Source: an uncultured Erysipelotrichaceae bacterium
Lineage (GTDB): Bacteria; Bacillota_I; Bacilli_A; Erysipelotrichales; Erysipelotrichaceae
Assembly: GCA_902784015.1 (NCBI GenBank)
Contig: CACZTC010000111.1
Coordinates: 1-12,411, forward strand
Direction: 5' to 3'
DNA: 12,411 bases
Below the pieces are notes generated by a model. It had not been told where the DNA came from and ran no database searches. It worked only from the letters and a program-made list of their open reading frames with translations. A program made the position numbers and the translations under genes. Shown in pieces: positions 6,811 to 12,411 of the stretch. Every line of letters begins with the position of its first letter. Position 1 is the stretch's first letter.

Positions 6811-7236
6811 CTACTTCTTCTTTAACATCTTATTCATAAGAACAATAATTTTATCTAGCTCATCATTAGTAAATCTATTTAGTCTATCGCTTTTAATATA
6901 TCCAGTTTTTAACCATTTATTAACTAGTGATGTTTCTGGAATAACATCTGTATCTAGCTTTTCCATCGCTTCATCCAATCTTAAATAAGGTTGTATGTAT
7001 TCTACTGGATCATTAAAATGTTCGCCTTCCAAAAAATATGTAGGCAAAACATCTAATACTTCCGCTATAGTTCTAACAGTTTCATATTTAGGTGTTCTTC
7101 TTCCTGTTTCCCATTGCCACATACCGTTGTAGGTGATGCTAGAGTCAATTTCAGCACATTTTTTAGATAAATCTTTTAATGTTAGATTTCTATATTCTCT
7201 AGCAAATTTAATTCTTTTTCCTATCTCTGATTTCAT
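6811..7236 (-). CDS. XRE/Cro-cI family helix-turn-helix regulator
   Basis: This 141-aa protein has an HTH_3 domain at about residues 5-70: IGKRIKFAREYRNLTLKDLS, then an insertion-like CAEIDSSITYNGMWQWETGRR where the recognition helix lies, and IAEVLDVLPTYFLEG. The C-terminal half has no peptidase or membrane segment. It probably represses its own gene and the nuclease gene downstream, and perhaps the divergent short gene. No ribosome site precedes the ATG, and a TATAAT at 7248-7243 places the transcript start at or next to the ATG, so the message is likely leaderless. A TTGACAAT box between this -10 and the -35 position is a natural operator. The family is certain; ligand and targets are not. 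Confidence 0.9.
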   Translation of the reverse strand: MKSEIGKRIKFAREYRNLTLKDLSKKCAEIDSSITYNGMWQWETGRRTPKYETVRTIAEVLDVLPTYFLEGEHFNDPVEYIQPYLRLDEAMEKLDTDVIPETSLVNKWLKTGYIKSDRLNRFTNDELDKIIVLMNKMLKKK

Positions 7237-7242
7237 ACATTT

Positions 7243-7346
7243 ATTATAAACGAACGATTGTCAAATGAAAATAAAGTTATAAGTTGTGTATTGACAATTT
7301 TTGAAGAGATATATACTATGGTGTTGTAGTTGTCTATTGACAATTT
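7243..7346. promoter_or_regulatory. divergent control region with three TTGACAAT boxes
   Basis: TTGACAAT occurs on the plus strand at 7291-7298 and 7337-7344, both inside the same 12-mer TATTGACAATTT, 46 bp apart. It also occurs on the minus strand at 7264-7257. The minus copy lies within the promoter spacer of the XRE gene, whose -10 is TATAAT at 7248-7243. The first plus copy overlaps the -35 of the divergent promoter. The second lies in the leader just before the ribosome site. The likely binder is the XRE protein; this is inference, because TTGACA is also simply a -35 hexamer. Confidence 0.5.
7291..7319 (+). promoter_or_regulatory. promoter of the short plus-strand gene
   Basis: A perfect -35 TTGACA (7291-7296), an exact 17-base spacer and a TACTAT -10 (7314-7319) make this the best promoter in the window. 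Transcription would start near 7326, giving a leader of about 40 bases before the AGGAGG site at 7351-7356. Confidence 0.75.
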
Positions 7347-7364
7347 AGAAAGGAGGTTAAAAAC

Positions 7365-7554
7365 ATGAAGATTGAATTCACTAGAATCGAGAAAATGAAT
7401 AGCCAAATCGATGATTACATTATTGAAGATGTTTTACATTCCCAACACTGAAGACCTTGCCGTCGGAAAACAAGTAAAATCAAGGCTTTTCAGGTGTGAG
7501 GTGCCTACACCTACACCAAATGCTTTTGCCGACAATTTGTCATTAATATTATAA
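7365..7554 (+). pseudogene. short hypothetical gene, 62 codons if one base is removed (frameshifted)
   Basis: A strong AAAGGAGG site lies 8 bases before the ATG at 7365. In the first frame the product MKIEFTRIEKMNSQIDDYII continues to a TGA at 7449-7451 (28 aa). Near the TTTT run at about 7431-7434 the next frame takes over and reads YIPNTEDLAVGKQVKSR, then LFRCEVPTPTPNAFADNLSL, to a TAA at 7552-7554. Removing one T joins them into a 62-aa protein. I do not recognise it. The second part is less AT-rich than its surroundings and overlaps a strong RNA-like fold, so it may not be coding at all; the 28-aa product could be the true one. The gene is driven by a near-consensus promoter and lies opposite the XRE regulator. 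Confidence 0.45.
7462..7533 (+). other. 72-nt nested stem structure
   Basis: GTCGGAAAA (7462-7470) can pair with TTTTGCCGAC (7524-7533) with one bulged G. Inside, GGTGTGAGGTG (7493-7503) pairs with CACCTACACC (7508-7517) around a CCTA loop, also with one bulged G. No U-tract follows, so a simple terminator does not fit. It could be a regulatory RNA fold, a protein-binding site or a recombination site. Confidence 0.45.
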
Positions 7555-7798
7555 ACAACAGAGTTAGAATTCTACTATATTATGTGCAAAAATGAAATAA
7601 TGATCTTCTATATAATCAAGGAATTTAATACTAAATAATCCTTTATATACTTACTTTAAATAAATCAATAACCGTATATTTATTTGAAACGGCATTTACC
7701 TTTCCCGTGTCCTGATACAGTTTCAATGTCCAAAATAAAGCATATTTCATAACTTTTCCAACTTTCTGCTATAATACACCTTATTTAGTAATAATTAT
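7555..7798. other. intergenic region, possible gene remnant
   Basis: This stretch separates the island-like left part from the Sel1/HIRAN operon. Its only protein-like content is a 35-codon minus-strand frame at 7643-7750, described separately. I see no other gene, hairpin or repeat in it. Confidence 0.5.
7643..7750 (-). CDS. possible 35-aa ORF, doubtful
   Basis: The frame MKYALFWTLKLYQDTGKVNA continues to a TAA at 7643-7645. A TATTAT at 7776-7771 could be its -10, and GGAAAAG stands before the ATG, but neither is strong. It lies 48 bases downstream of the phosphotransferase gene on the same strand. The overlapping frame also gives a protein-like end (VSGHGKGKCRFK), so the stretch may instead be the tail of an older gene. 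I do not recognise either reading. Confidence 0.2.
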   Translation of the reverse strand: MKYALFWTLKLYQDTGKVNAVSNKYTVIDLFKVSI

Positions 7799-8695
7799 TT
7801 AAAGATATTTATCATATAAATACCATTTAGGAATTGGATTAGTCATATTATCATACCAATCTAATATTTCTTTAGCTTGTTTTAACATTGTATTAATTTC
7901 AGCTTCTCCATAAGGAATAGCCCAGCTAATTGAGGAAAGCGTATTACTAGAAATATATAAAGCAAGTAATCTCCAAAATTCAATAGGAACTTGATTATCA
8001 AAATAACCATTTACCATGCCACTAGAAAACATAAATGATTTTTGAGCACACCATACAATTCTATTAAATTCTTCCCAAGGATCACCATAATCATTGCGGT
8101 TGAAATCAATAATATATAATTGTCCATTATTATCTATCATCATATTACCAATATGATAATCACCATGTTGATATACTTGTACTCTATCTACTAATAATTC
8201 TCTATGCTCATTTATATAATCAATAAATAATTGACCATTAGGATATTTAAATGGACATTCATTATATAATTTGATATTTCTATCAATCTTACGATTAAAT
8301 CTTATATCCCACTTCTCTAATGTATTTGGAGCTTTAATAGAATGAATCTTTTTAAGTATTTGTCCTGCTTCAAGTCCATAATTATATTGTTGGAAAGTAG
8401 ATAGCTCATCTATTTGTTCTTCTACAATTCTTCCTTCAATCCAGCTTAATATAGAATAAATACCTTCATCGCATATCCCAAATTCAAGTGGCTTACACAT
8501 TGGTATACTTAAGTCATAAACCTTTTTCATCATATTGAATTCATCTTGTTTTTTATCATATTGATCGATATCGCTTATGCGCAAAAGAAAAGATTCACCT
8601 TTTTCATTTATTGCATGATATTTTTTATCATTTGAATATCCTTTTAATATTTCTTCTTTATATATAATGCTTTTATATATTTGATTACTCATCAT
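7799..8695 (-). CDS. APH-family (aminoglycoside phosphotransferase-like) kinase
   Basis: This 298-aa protein is full length for the phosphotransferase (APH) family. The catalytic motif HGDYHIGN is at 177-184 (D179 catalytic base, N184 metal ligand), and the second metal aspartate is D197 in YIIDFNRNDYGDPWEEF. The N-lobe shows FLLRISD at 37-42, where Arg stands in the usual Lys position. Members of this subfamily are common in Bacillota, and most have no proven substrate; aminoglycoside resistance should not be assumed. AAGGAA lies about 6 bases before the ATG at 8695; the neighbouring ATG codon at 8692 is equally possible. It follows the HIRAN gene by 25 bp and is probably the last gene of that operon. 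Family certain, substrate unknown. Confidence 0.85.
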   Translation of the reverse strand: MMSNQIYKSIIYKEEILKGYSNDKKYHAINEKGESFLLRISDIDQYDKKQDEFNMMKKVYDLSIPMCKPLEFGICDEGIYSILSWIEGRIVEEQIDELSTFQQYNYGLEAGQILKKIHSIKAPNTLEKWDIRFNRKIDRNIKLYNECPFKYPNGQLFIDYINEHRELLVDRVQVYQHGDYHIGNMMIDNNGQLYIIDFNRNDYGDPWEEFNRIVWCAQKSFMFSSGMVNGYFDNQVPIEFWRLLALYISSNTLSSISWAIPYGEAEINTMLKQAKEILDWYDNMTNPIPKWYLYDKYL

Positions 8696-8720
8696 TCTAA
8701 ATTCCTTATACTGAATACTA

Positions 8721-9113
8721 TTAATAATCTACTAAATAAATACCAATAGATATTTTAATAAAGTATTCTTGATTAGCTTTATCATTCACTTTAGCTATTA
8801 ATAATTTACCTGCATCCATTAATCTTGAAAATACTATATTATCCTTTTCAGGTATATATCCTAATTTTTCTTTATTATTGTTTAGTATTAGGATTGCTTT
8901 AGTATCAAATTTATTATCTTCTCTTTGAAGAATCAATTTCTCACCTATTTCTAATTTGTCAAAGATAGATTTATCTTCAATATATGATGTTCCCGCAATA
9001 AAAGTATCAAATAAATGTATTTCATTAACTAATGGCTTAATTACTTCAGATATACCTATATCTTCTATTGTTGTAAGTAAATCTGTTTTTTTAATAGTTA
9101 TATCATTTTTCAT
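8721..9113 (-). CDS. HIRAN-domain protein
   Basis: This 130-aa protein is essentially a lone HIRAN domain (about residues 32-128), with FDTFIAGTSYIED, LQREDNKFDTKAILI and KLGYIPEKDN as the recognisable steps. In HLTF the HIRAN domain binds 3' single-stranded DNA ends. Bacterial stand-alone versions are thought to sense damaged or stalled DNA or to serve in defence, mostly without experimental proof. The ATG overlaps the stop of the J-domain-like gene by 4 bases (ATGA), and GAGGAC lies 7 bases upstream within that gene, so translation is coupled. The phosphotransferase gene follows after 25 bp. Domain call is good. Confidence 0.8.
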   Translation of the reverse strand: MKNDITIKKTDLLTTIEDIGISEVIKPLVNEIHLFDTFIAGTSYIEDKSIFDKLEIGEKLILQREDNKFDTKAILILNNNKEKLGYIPEKDNIVFSRLMDAGKLLIAKVNDKANQEYFIKISIGIYLVDY

Positions 9114-9880
9114 GAATAAGTCCTCACTATTTCGAAACCATTTAAGATTTCATCTAACTGTATTGAATAATCTTTATAATTCTCTAATTCTTCATTTAAT
9201 TCTCTTTTATATATTTCTCTTTCTTTTCTATCTTCTAGAATAAATTTATATTGATATGGATTATTAGCTAATATTTCATCTATCTCCTTTTTTACTTTAA
9301 TTATTTTTTCTTCAATATTATCAATAGTAATTACTCTTTCTTTAGAATCTAAATTATTTAAATAATCATTTACTTGAAATTCTAAGATTTCTAATTCTTC
9401 TAATTGATTATGGTTATAAGCTATTACTATTCTCTTCCAGAACTCTTGGATTATCTCATCATCAGCTAAATCTGGTCTCATATCAGGATGTATTAATTTA
9501 GCTAATCTATAATATAATTCTTTTACTTTTTTTATTTCGATTGGCTTTAATGATCCCGCAAGCTTCAATAATCTATTTTCTTCAATAAGTTCATCTAATT
9601 CATCTTGATATTCTTTCATTACTACTTCGATATAATTATTTAATTCATCTTCTTTTATTTCTAATCCCTTATTAACCATTTTTTGACAATAAGCTATCTT
9701 TTTCTTTTTTTCAATGCATTCTATTTTCATTTTGAAGACTTCAATAACTGAATCACCAAATTCTTGGATATATGCAAGACCATATTGTTCAGCTTCTCTT
9801 TTTAAAGCATCTCTTTTAAATAAAAGTTTTTCAAATTCTTCATATCTAGAATCTTTAGATATTATTATTTCGCTATTCAT
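9110..9880 (-). CDS. J-domain-like coiled-coil protein
   Basis: This 256-aa protein is rich in charged helices. At 118-165 it has a DnaJ-like pattern: KELYYRLAKLIHPDMRPDL with the HPD tripeptide at 131-133, then a downstream helix with EEFWKR-type residues. J domains stimulate the ATPase of Hsp70 (DnaK). Here the J-like part is in the middle, flanked by likely coiled coils (about 12-105 and 183-245), unlike DnaJ itself, and there is no zinc-finger region. It starts one base after the stop of the Sel1 gene (TAATATG), with GAGGA just upstream, and overlaps the HIRAN gene by 4 bases. A role as an adaptor bringing DnaK to the partners is plausible but inferred. Confidence 0.75.
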   Translation of the reverse strand: MNSEIIISKDSRYEEFEKLLFKRDALKREAEQYGLAYIQEFGDSVIEVFKMKIECIEKKKKIAYCQKMVNKGLEIKEDELNNYIEVVMKEYQDELDELIEENRLLKLAGSLKPIEIKKVKELYYRLAKLIHPDMRPDLADDEIIQEFWKRIVIAYNHNQLEELEILEFQVNDYLNNLDSKERVITIDNIEEKIIKVKKEIDEILANNPYQYKFILEDRKEREIYKRELNEELENYKDYSIQLDEILNGFEIVRTYS

Positions 9881-9881
9881 A

Positions 9882-10766
9882 TTATTCTTCCTCTATTATA
9901 AAATCGTATAATTCATCATATATAGTAGGTAATTTTTTATTATCTATTATTGCCGATAAGAAGAAATCATCTAAACCTCTATACCATTTATTATTAAATT
10001 CAATCGCAATATCATTTTCTTCTTTTTCTGATCTTACAATATATTTTTTATCTAAATATTTAAATGATATTGAACATGGTTTTTTTAATAAATAATATAA
10101 ATCAAAAAGGCCAATTGAATATTTATCTATTTCTATCATTGTATATAAATCTTCTATCATCCATTTTAATGTATTCATATCTCCAAAAAATGGATAATAT
10201 TTAACCCTATTTGAAAGATAATCAATAGCTTCTAAATATAAACTTACTGCCTCTTCATATCTTTCTTGACTCTTTCTTATACGCGCAAGTCTAGAAAAGA
10301 CTTCTGGAAGAGGCTCATTTAAATAAGAAGAATCTTTAATTATGTAATATGTCCTTTCAATAATGTCACAATATTTATCATAATCTTTTTCTACATAGTA
10401 GCCATTTTTATACATATCTGCCACTTTGATAGAAGATCTAATATTCCCATTATCTGCAGCTTTTGTATAATATTCAAAAGCTTTTTTATAATCTTTTTCG
10501 CAGCATCTGCCATAATACCAGATATAACCTAATCCTTCAGCTGCCCATTTATCTCCACTTATATAAGCTAATTCATAATATTTTAAAGCTAATTCATAAT
10601 TCTTATTACTATAATGATGCCCACCAAGCATTACCATCCATTTTGTTTCATTAGTTTCTTTAATTAAATATTCTAAAGCTTCTAATAATAAGAATTCTTC
10701 ATCTTTATTAATAGATGGATTATCTATATATTTATTAACTATTTCTTTCGCATTATAAATATCCAT
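9882..10766 (-). CDS. Sel1-repeat (TPR-like) protein
   Basis: This 294-aa protein has Sel1-like repeats in its first half, for example ELALKYYELAYISGDKWAAE (57-76) and KAFEYYTKAADNGNIRSSIK (95-114), with a TPR-like hairpin at about 151-185 (EEAVSLYLEA). The C-terminal 65 residues are unrelated and unassigned. There is no signal peptide, so it should be cytoplasmic. Sel1 repeats are protein-binding scaffolds, often found in stress signalling, secretion or defence systems. AGGAG lies 7 bases before the ATG and a TATAAT 20 bases upstream. It is the first gene of a coupled operon with the J-domain-like, HIRAN and phosphotransferase genes. Confidence 0.8.
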   Translation of the reverse strand: MDIYNAKEIVNKYIDNPSINKDEEFLLLEALEYLIKETNETKWMVMLGGHHYSNKNYELALKYYELAYISGDKWAAEGLGYIWYYGRCCEKDYKKAFEYYTKAADNGNIRSSIKVADMYKNGYYVEKDYDKYCDIIERTYYIIKDSSYLNEPLPEVFSRLARIRKSQERYEEAVSLYLEAIDYLSNRVKYYPFFGDMNTLKWMIEDLYTMIEIDKYSIGLFDLYYLLKKPCSISFKYLDKKYIVRSEKEENDIAIEFNNKWYRGLDDFFLSAIIDNKKLPTIYDELYDFIIEEE

Positions 10767-10785
10767 AATAATCTCCTATGCTTAT

Positions 10786-10791
10786 ATTATA
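10786..10791 (-). promoter_or_regulatory. -10 element of the Sel1 operon
   Basis: A perfect TATAAT on the minus strand would start transcription about 13 bases before the ATG. The -35 position reads GTTTTT, which is weak. Confidence 0.5.
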
Positions 10792-10822
10792 GATCTAGCT
10801 ATATACAAAAAAACTTCCACCT

Positions 10823-10849
10823 AAAAAGTGATTATTATTCTTATTCACT
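10823..10849 (-). terminator. terminator-like hairpin after the lipoprotein gene
   Basis: On the minus strand AGTGA and TCACT form a 5-bp stem around a 13-base AT-rich loop, followed by TTTT. It lies 20 bases behind the lipoprotein stop codon and upstream of the Sel1 promoter, where a terminator is expected. The stem is weak. Confidence 0.4.
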
Positions 10850-10869
10850 ATAATTATTTTTGATTCATC

Positions 10870-11829
10870 TTATCTCATTAATACCATCCAGTAGATTATT
10901 CCACCTACTGGTAATACTAAAATACCTATTATACATTCATGACCTTCTGCATCTTTAAACATATATAAACCTTGGAAATTTGAATCACCTTCTTCATCAT
11001 GGTTTGTTCCTCCAAGCATATCTATGGTTGCAGTATCATGAATATTATCACGAGAATTAATCCATACATCTCCCGTAAATGGCTCATAAGCGCCATCTTC
11101 AGGATCAATATTAGAATAAGTTCCATCACCATTTCTCATTTGGCATGGATATAATTCCATTGAACCTCTACTATGTTCAACATCACATATAAATGTAGCT
11201 TGACCTAATTCAGCCATTGCATTCTCATTAGGATTCTTAAAATCACTTATCATAAGATAAGTCCAAACCCCATCAATTTCATCTACTTGGATAGGTATAT
11301 AATTATCAAAATCATGGAAACCATTACCATCAGGATTAGCATAATGATAAAGTGGCTCATAGACATTCCTGAAATTACTAAAATCTAGCTCTGGTACATC
11401 TTTGATATTAGATTGAGGCATTGCGGCTTTTTTAGCATCAAAGTTAGCATTCAATTTTTCTTTTAATTCATTTATGCGATTATCTATTTGACTTATATAA
11501 GGAACTGCTACTTCTTCACCAACATTTAATCTTTCAATCTTATTTACGAAAATATCTTTATATATACTAATAGAATCATCAAAATATTCTAAAGAATTCT
11601 CTCTTTCCCATTCAAGCTCATCATATGATAAAAAGATTTCTTCGGCCCGATGAGAAAATTCGCTATCATAATTAGTATTGATATTATCAATATATTCATT
11701 TAATAATTCTTCACATTGTTCATTATTACTATCATTCTTAATATCAGTAGAAGAACCACAGCCTACTAAAGATATTACTAAAAGTGGCAGAATAATGATC
11801 ACCCAAATCTTTTTCATAACTCTTACCAT
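10870..11829 (-). CDS. lipoprotein of unknown function
   Basis: This 319-aa product (315 if started at the fifth codon) begins with a lysine-containing n-region and a hydrophobic core, KKIWVIIILPLLVISLVGC, ending in a lipobox (L21-V-G-C24). Signal peptidase II should cleave before C24, leaving the protein anchored outside the membrane. A charged helical stretch (about 35-135) is followed by a domain at about 150-315 rich in aromatic, Asp and Asn residues, of the type seen in surface proteins; I know no family for it. Both starts are unsatisfying: AAAGGA lies 1 base before the ATG at 11829 and 13 bases before the ATG at 11817. The second gives the more usual MKK signal start. A hydrophobic tail (IGILVLPVGGIIYWMVL) could be a strand or a second membrane contact. 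Confidence 0.75.
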   Translation of the reverse strand: MVRVMKKIWVIIILPLLVISLVGCGSSTDIKNDSNNEQCEELLNEYIDNINTNYDSEFSHRAEEIFLSYDELEWERENSLEYFDDSISIYKDIFVNKIERLNVGEEVAVPYISQIDNRINELKEKLNANFDAKKAAMPQSNIKDVPELDFSNFRNVYEPLYHYANPDGNGFHDFDNYIPIQVDEIDGVWTYLMISDFKNPNENAMAELGQATFICDVEHSRGSMELYPCQMRNGDGTYSNIDPEDGAYEPFTGDVWINSRDNIHDTATIDMLGGTNHDEEGDSNFQGLYMFKDAEGHECIIGILVLPVGGIIYWMVLMR

Positions 11830-11839
11830 ATCCTTTCAT

Positions 11840-11856
11840 GATATCTATGAGATATC
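11840..11856. promoter_or_regulatory. inverted repeat in the lipoprotein leader, possible operator
   Basis: GATATCT-ATG-AGATATC is a perfect 7-bp inverted repeat with 3-base spacing. It lies just upstream of the AAAGGA ribosome site and downstream of a TATAAA that could be the -10 at about 11868-11863. A transcription factor bound there could block the promoter. This is based on position only. Confidence 0.35.
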
Positions 11857-11939
11857 CCTATATTTATAGTTTATCAAATATACTAATCATAAAATCATAA
11901 ATTATTTCTAAATGAATCCGTTTACATTAAGCAAAGCTC

Positions 11940-11968
11940 TTGAAAGTTAATTTTATTAGGAGTAATCT
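11940..11968 (+). promoter_or_regulatory. possible promoter of the 22-codon microgene
   Basis: TTGAAA (11940-11945), a 17-base spacer and TAATCT (11963-11968) fit a sigma-A promoter at 5 and 4 of 6 positions. Transcription would start near 11975, just before the AGGAGG-like site. Confidence 0.4.
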
Positions 11969-11992
11969 TAAATATCAAAAGGAGGAAATAAG

Positions 11993-12061
11993 ATGAAAGT
12001 AAATAAGAATATAGCTAAAATATTATCTTTATTTATTGCTTATGCATATTATAATCATTAA
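11993..12061 (+). CDS. 22-aa microprotein or leader peptide
   Basis: ATG at 11993 opens MKVNKNIAKILSLFIAYAYYNH and ends at TAA 12059-12061. The ribosome site AAAGGAGG stands 6-9 bases before the ATG and is among the best in the window, which is why I accept so short a frame. The product has basic residues followed by a short hydrophobic stretch (ILSLFIAYAYY), like a membrane-inserting microprotein or the stub of a longer gene. A palindrome and a U-tract terminator follow within 90 bases. No longer frame joins it. It converges with purL. Confidence 0.4.
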   Translation: MKVNKNIAKILSLFIAYAYYNH

Positions 12062-12082
12062 TAAATATAATCATTTTGTAGA

Positions 12083-12104
12083 TATTCGAGCTATAGCTCG
12101 AATA
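12083..12104. repeat. 22-bp perfect palindrome
   Basis: TATTCGAGCTA is followed directly by TAGCTCGAATA, with partial extension of the pairing outside (TGT and ACA). It lies between the microgene and the end of purL and is transcribed from both sides. It may be a binding site or a hairpin at the transcript ends. No U-tract follows directly on either strand. Confidence 0.5.
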
Positions 12105-12128
12105 CCACAAATGGTCATAAATTATGTT

Positions 12129-12150
12129 GGAGAGCTAATCTCTTTTTTTT
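12129..12150 (+). terminator. plus-strand terminator with a long U-tract
   Basis: GAGA (12130-12133) and TCTC (12139-12142) form a short stem, followed by an unbroken T-run to 12151. The stem is only 4-5 bp including a wobble pair, but the T-run is long. It would end the microgene transcript just before the purL stop codon. Confidence 0.45.
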
Positions 12151-12411
12151 TATTTAAAATATTGAACGGCAGCTTCAAATATTTTCATATCATAATTGCC
12201 TTCAACATTCTTATATAGATATGGTCCAACTCTTTCACTGTGGCCCATTTTCGCTAATACCAAACCATCTTTAGAAGTAATACCTTCGATTGCCATATAA
12301 GAGCCGTTTGGATTAAAATCGCTATCCATTGTAGCTTCATTATCTAGATTTACATATTGTGTCGCTATTTGGCCATTAACTTCTAATTCTTTAATTAATT
12401 CTTTATTAGCT
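12150..12411 (-). CDS. purL: phosphoribosylformylglycinamidine synthase, C-terminal end (partial)
   Basis: The last 86 codons of purL are present; the 5' part lies beyond the right edge. The enzyme makes FGAM from FGAR, glutamine and ATP in purine synthesis. The visible part is the end of the glutaminase domain: AIEGITSKDGLVLAKMGHSE is followed by RVGPYLYKN and a tail ending EAAVQYFK. The His and Glu of GHSER correspond to the catalytic His and Glu of the glutaminase triad (HPER in E. coli PurL). The wording of this region matches the single-chain PurL of Clostridia and relatives. It is a housekeeping gene and probably marks the chromosomal side of the window. Confidence 0.9.
   Translation of the reverse strand, partial: ANKELIKELEVNGQIATQYVNLDNEATMDSDFNPNGSYMAIEGITSKDGLVLAKMGHSERVGPYLYKNVEGNYDMKIFEAAVQYFK

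Noticed and set aside
7799..8695. Aminoglycoside resistance gene
   Set aside because: The APH fold is clear, but this broad subfamily has no proven drug substrate and the gene sits in an operon with HIRAN and J-domain-like proteins.
12036..12218. 60-codon plus-strand frame running into purL
   Set aside because: It crosses the palindrome, the terminator and the purL end, and has no ribosome site of its own.

Overview
The window is AT-rich DNA with strong AGGAGG-type ribosome binding sites. A clostridial-type PurL C-terminus lies at the right end. Together these suggest a low-GC Bacillota bacterium, probably an anaerobic gut Clostridia or Erysipelotrichia relative; the exact taxon cannot be fixed from the sequence alone. 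Nearly all genes lie on the minus strand. The exceptions are a Fic gene, a frameshifted short gene and a 22-codon microgene. No rRNA, tRNA, transposase, integrase or CRISPR array was seen.

Layout from left to right. (1) 1-477: the 3' part of an ORF6N-domain gene. Its N-terminal half is missing and its reading frame is shifted just at the break. (2) 500-3025: a two-gene minus-strand operon. A 704-aa protein combines a PD-(D/E)XK-like nuclease region with a DUF2075/Schlafen-group-3 helicase, and is followed by a MutT-type Nudix hydrolase. (3) 3138-4286: a symmetric array of four GGGAGA boxes, then a divergent class II Fic AMP-transferase with a C-terminal winged helix. (4) 4356-5176: four tightly packed tiny minus-strand genes of unknown function (54 aa, 83 aa, a single-span membrane protein broken by a TAA, and 65 aa). 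(5) 5502-7236: an XRE regulator and an Mrr-like PD-(D/E)XK nuclease, read away from a divergent promoter region with three TTGACAAT boxes. (6) 7365-7554: a frameshifted 62-codon plus-strand ORF that overlaps a strong RNA-like fold. (7) 7799-10766: a compact minus-strand operon of a Sel1-repeat protein, a J-domain-like protein, a HIRAN protein and an APH-family phosphotransferase. (8) 10870-11829: a lipoprotein of unknown role. (9) 11993-12150: a microgene, a 22-bp perfect palindrome and a U-tract terminator, followed by the 3' end of purL.

The left two thirds (about 1-7550) read as an accessory, defence-like island. It holds two nuclease/helicase modules, a Fic enzyme, self-regulating transcription factors, decayed genes and several small unknown proteins. 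The right third looks more uniform in codon use and ends in a housekeeping gene. The most unusual items are the exactly mirror-symmetric four-box array between the Fic and helicase genes, and the translationally coupled Sel1/J-domain/HIRAN operon with a kinase-like fourth gene. Neither matches a system I can name. Their functions are inferred from domains and gene order, not shown.
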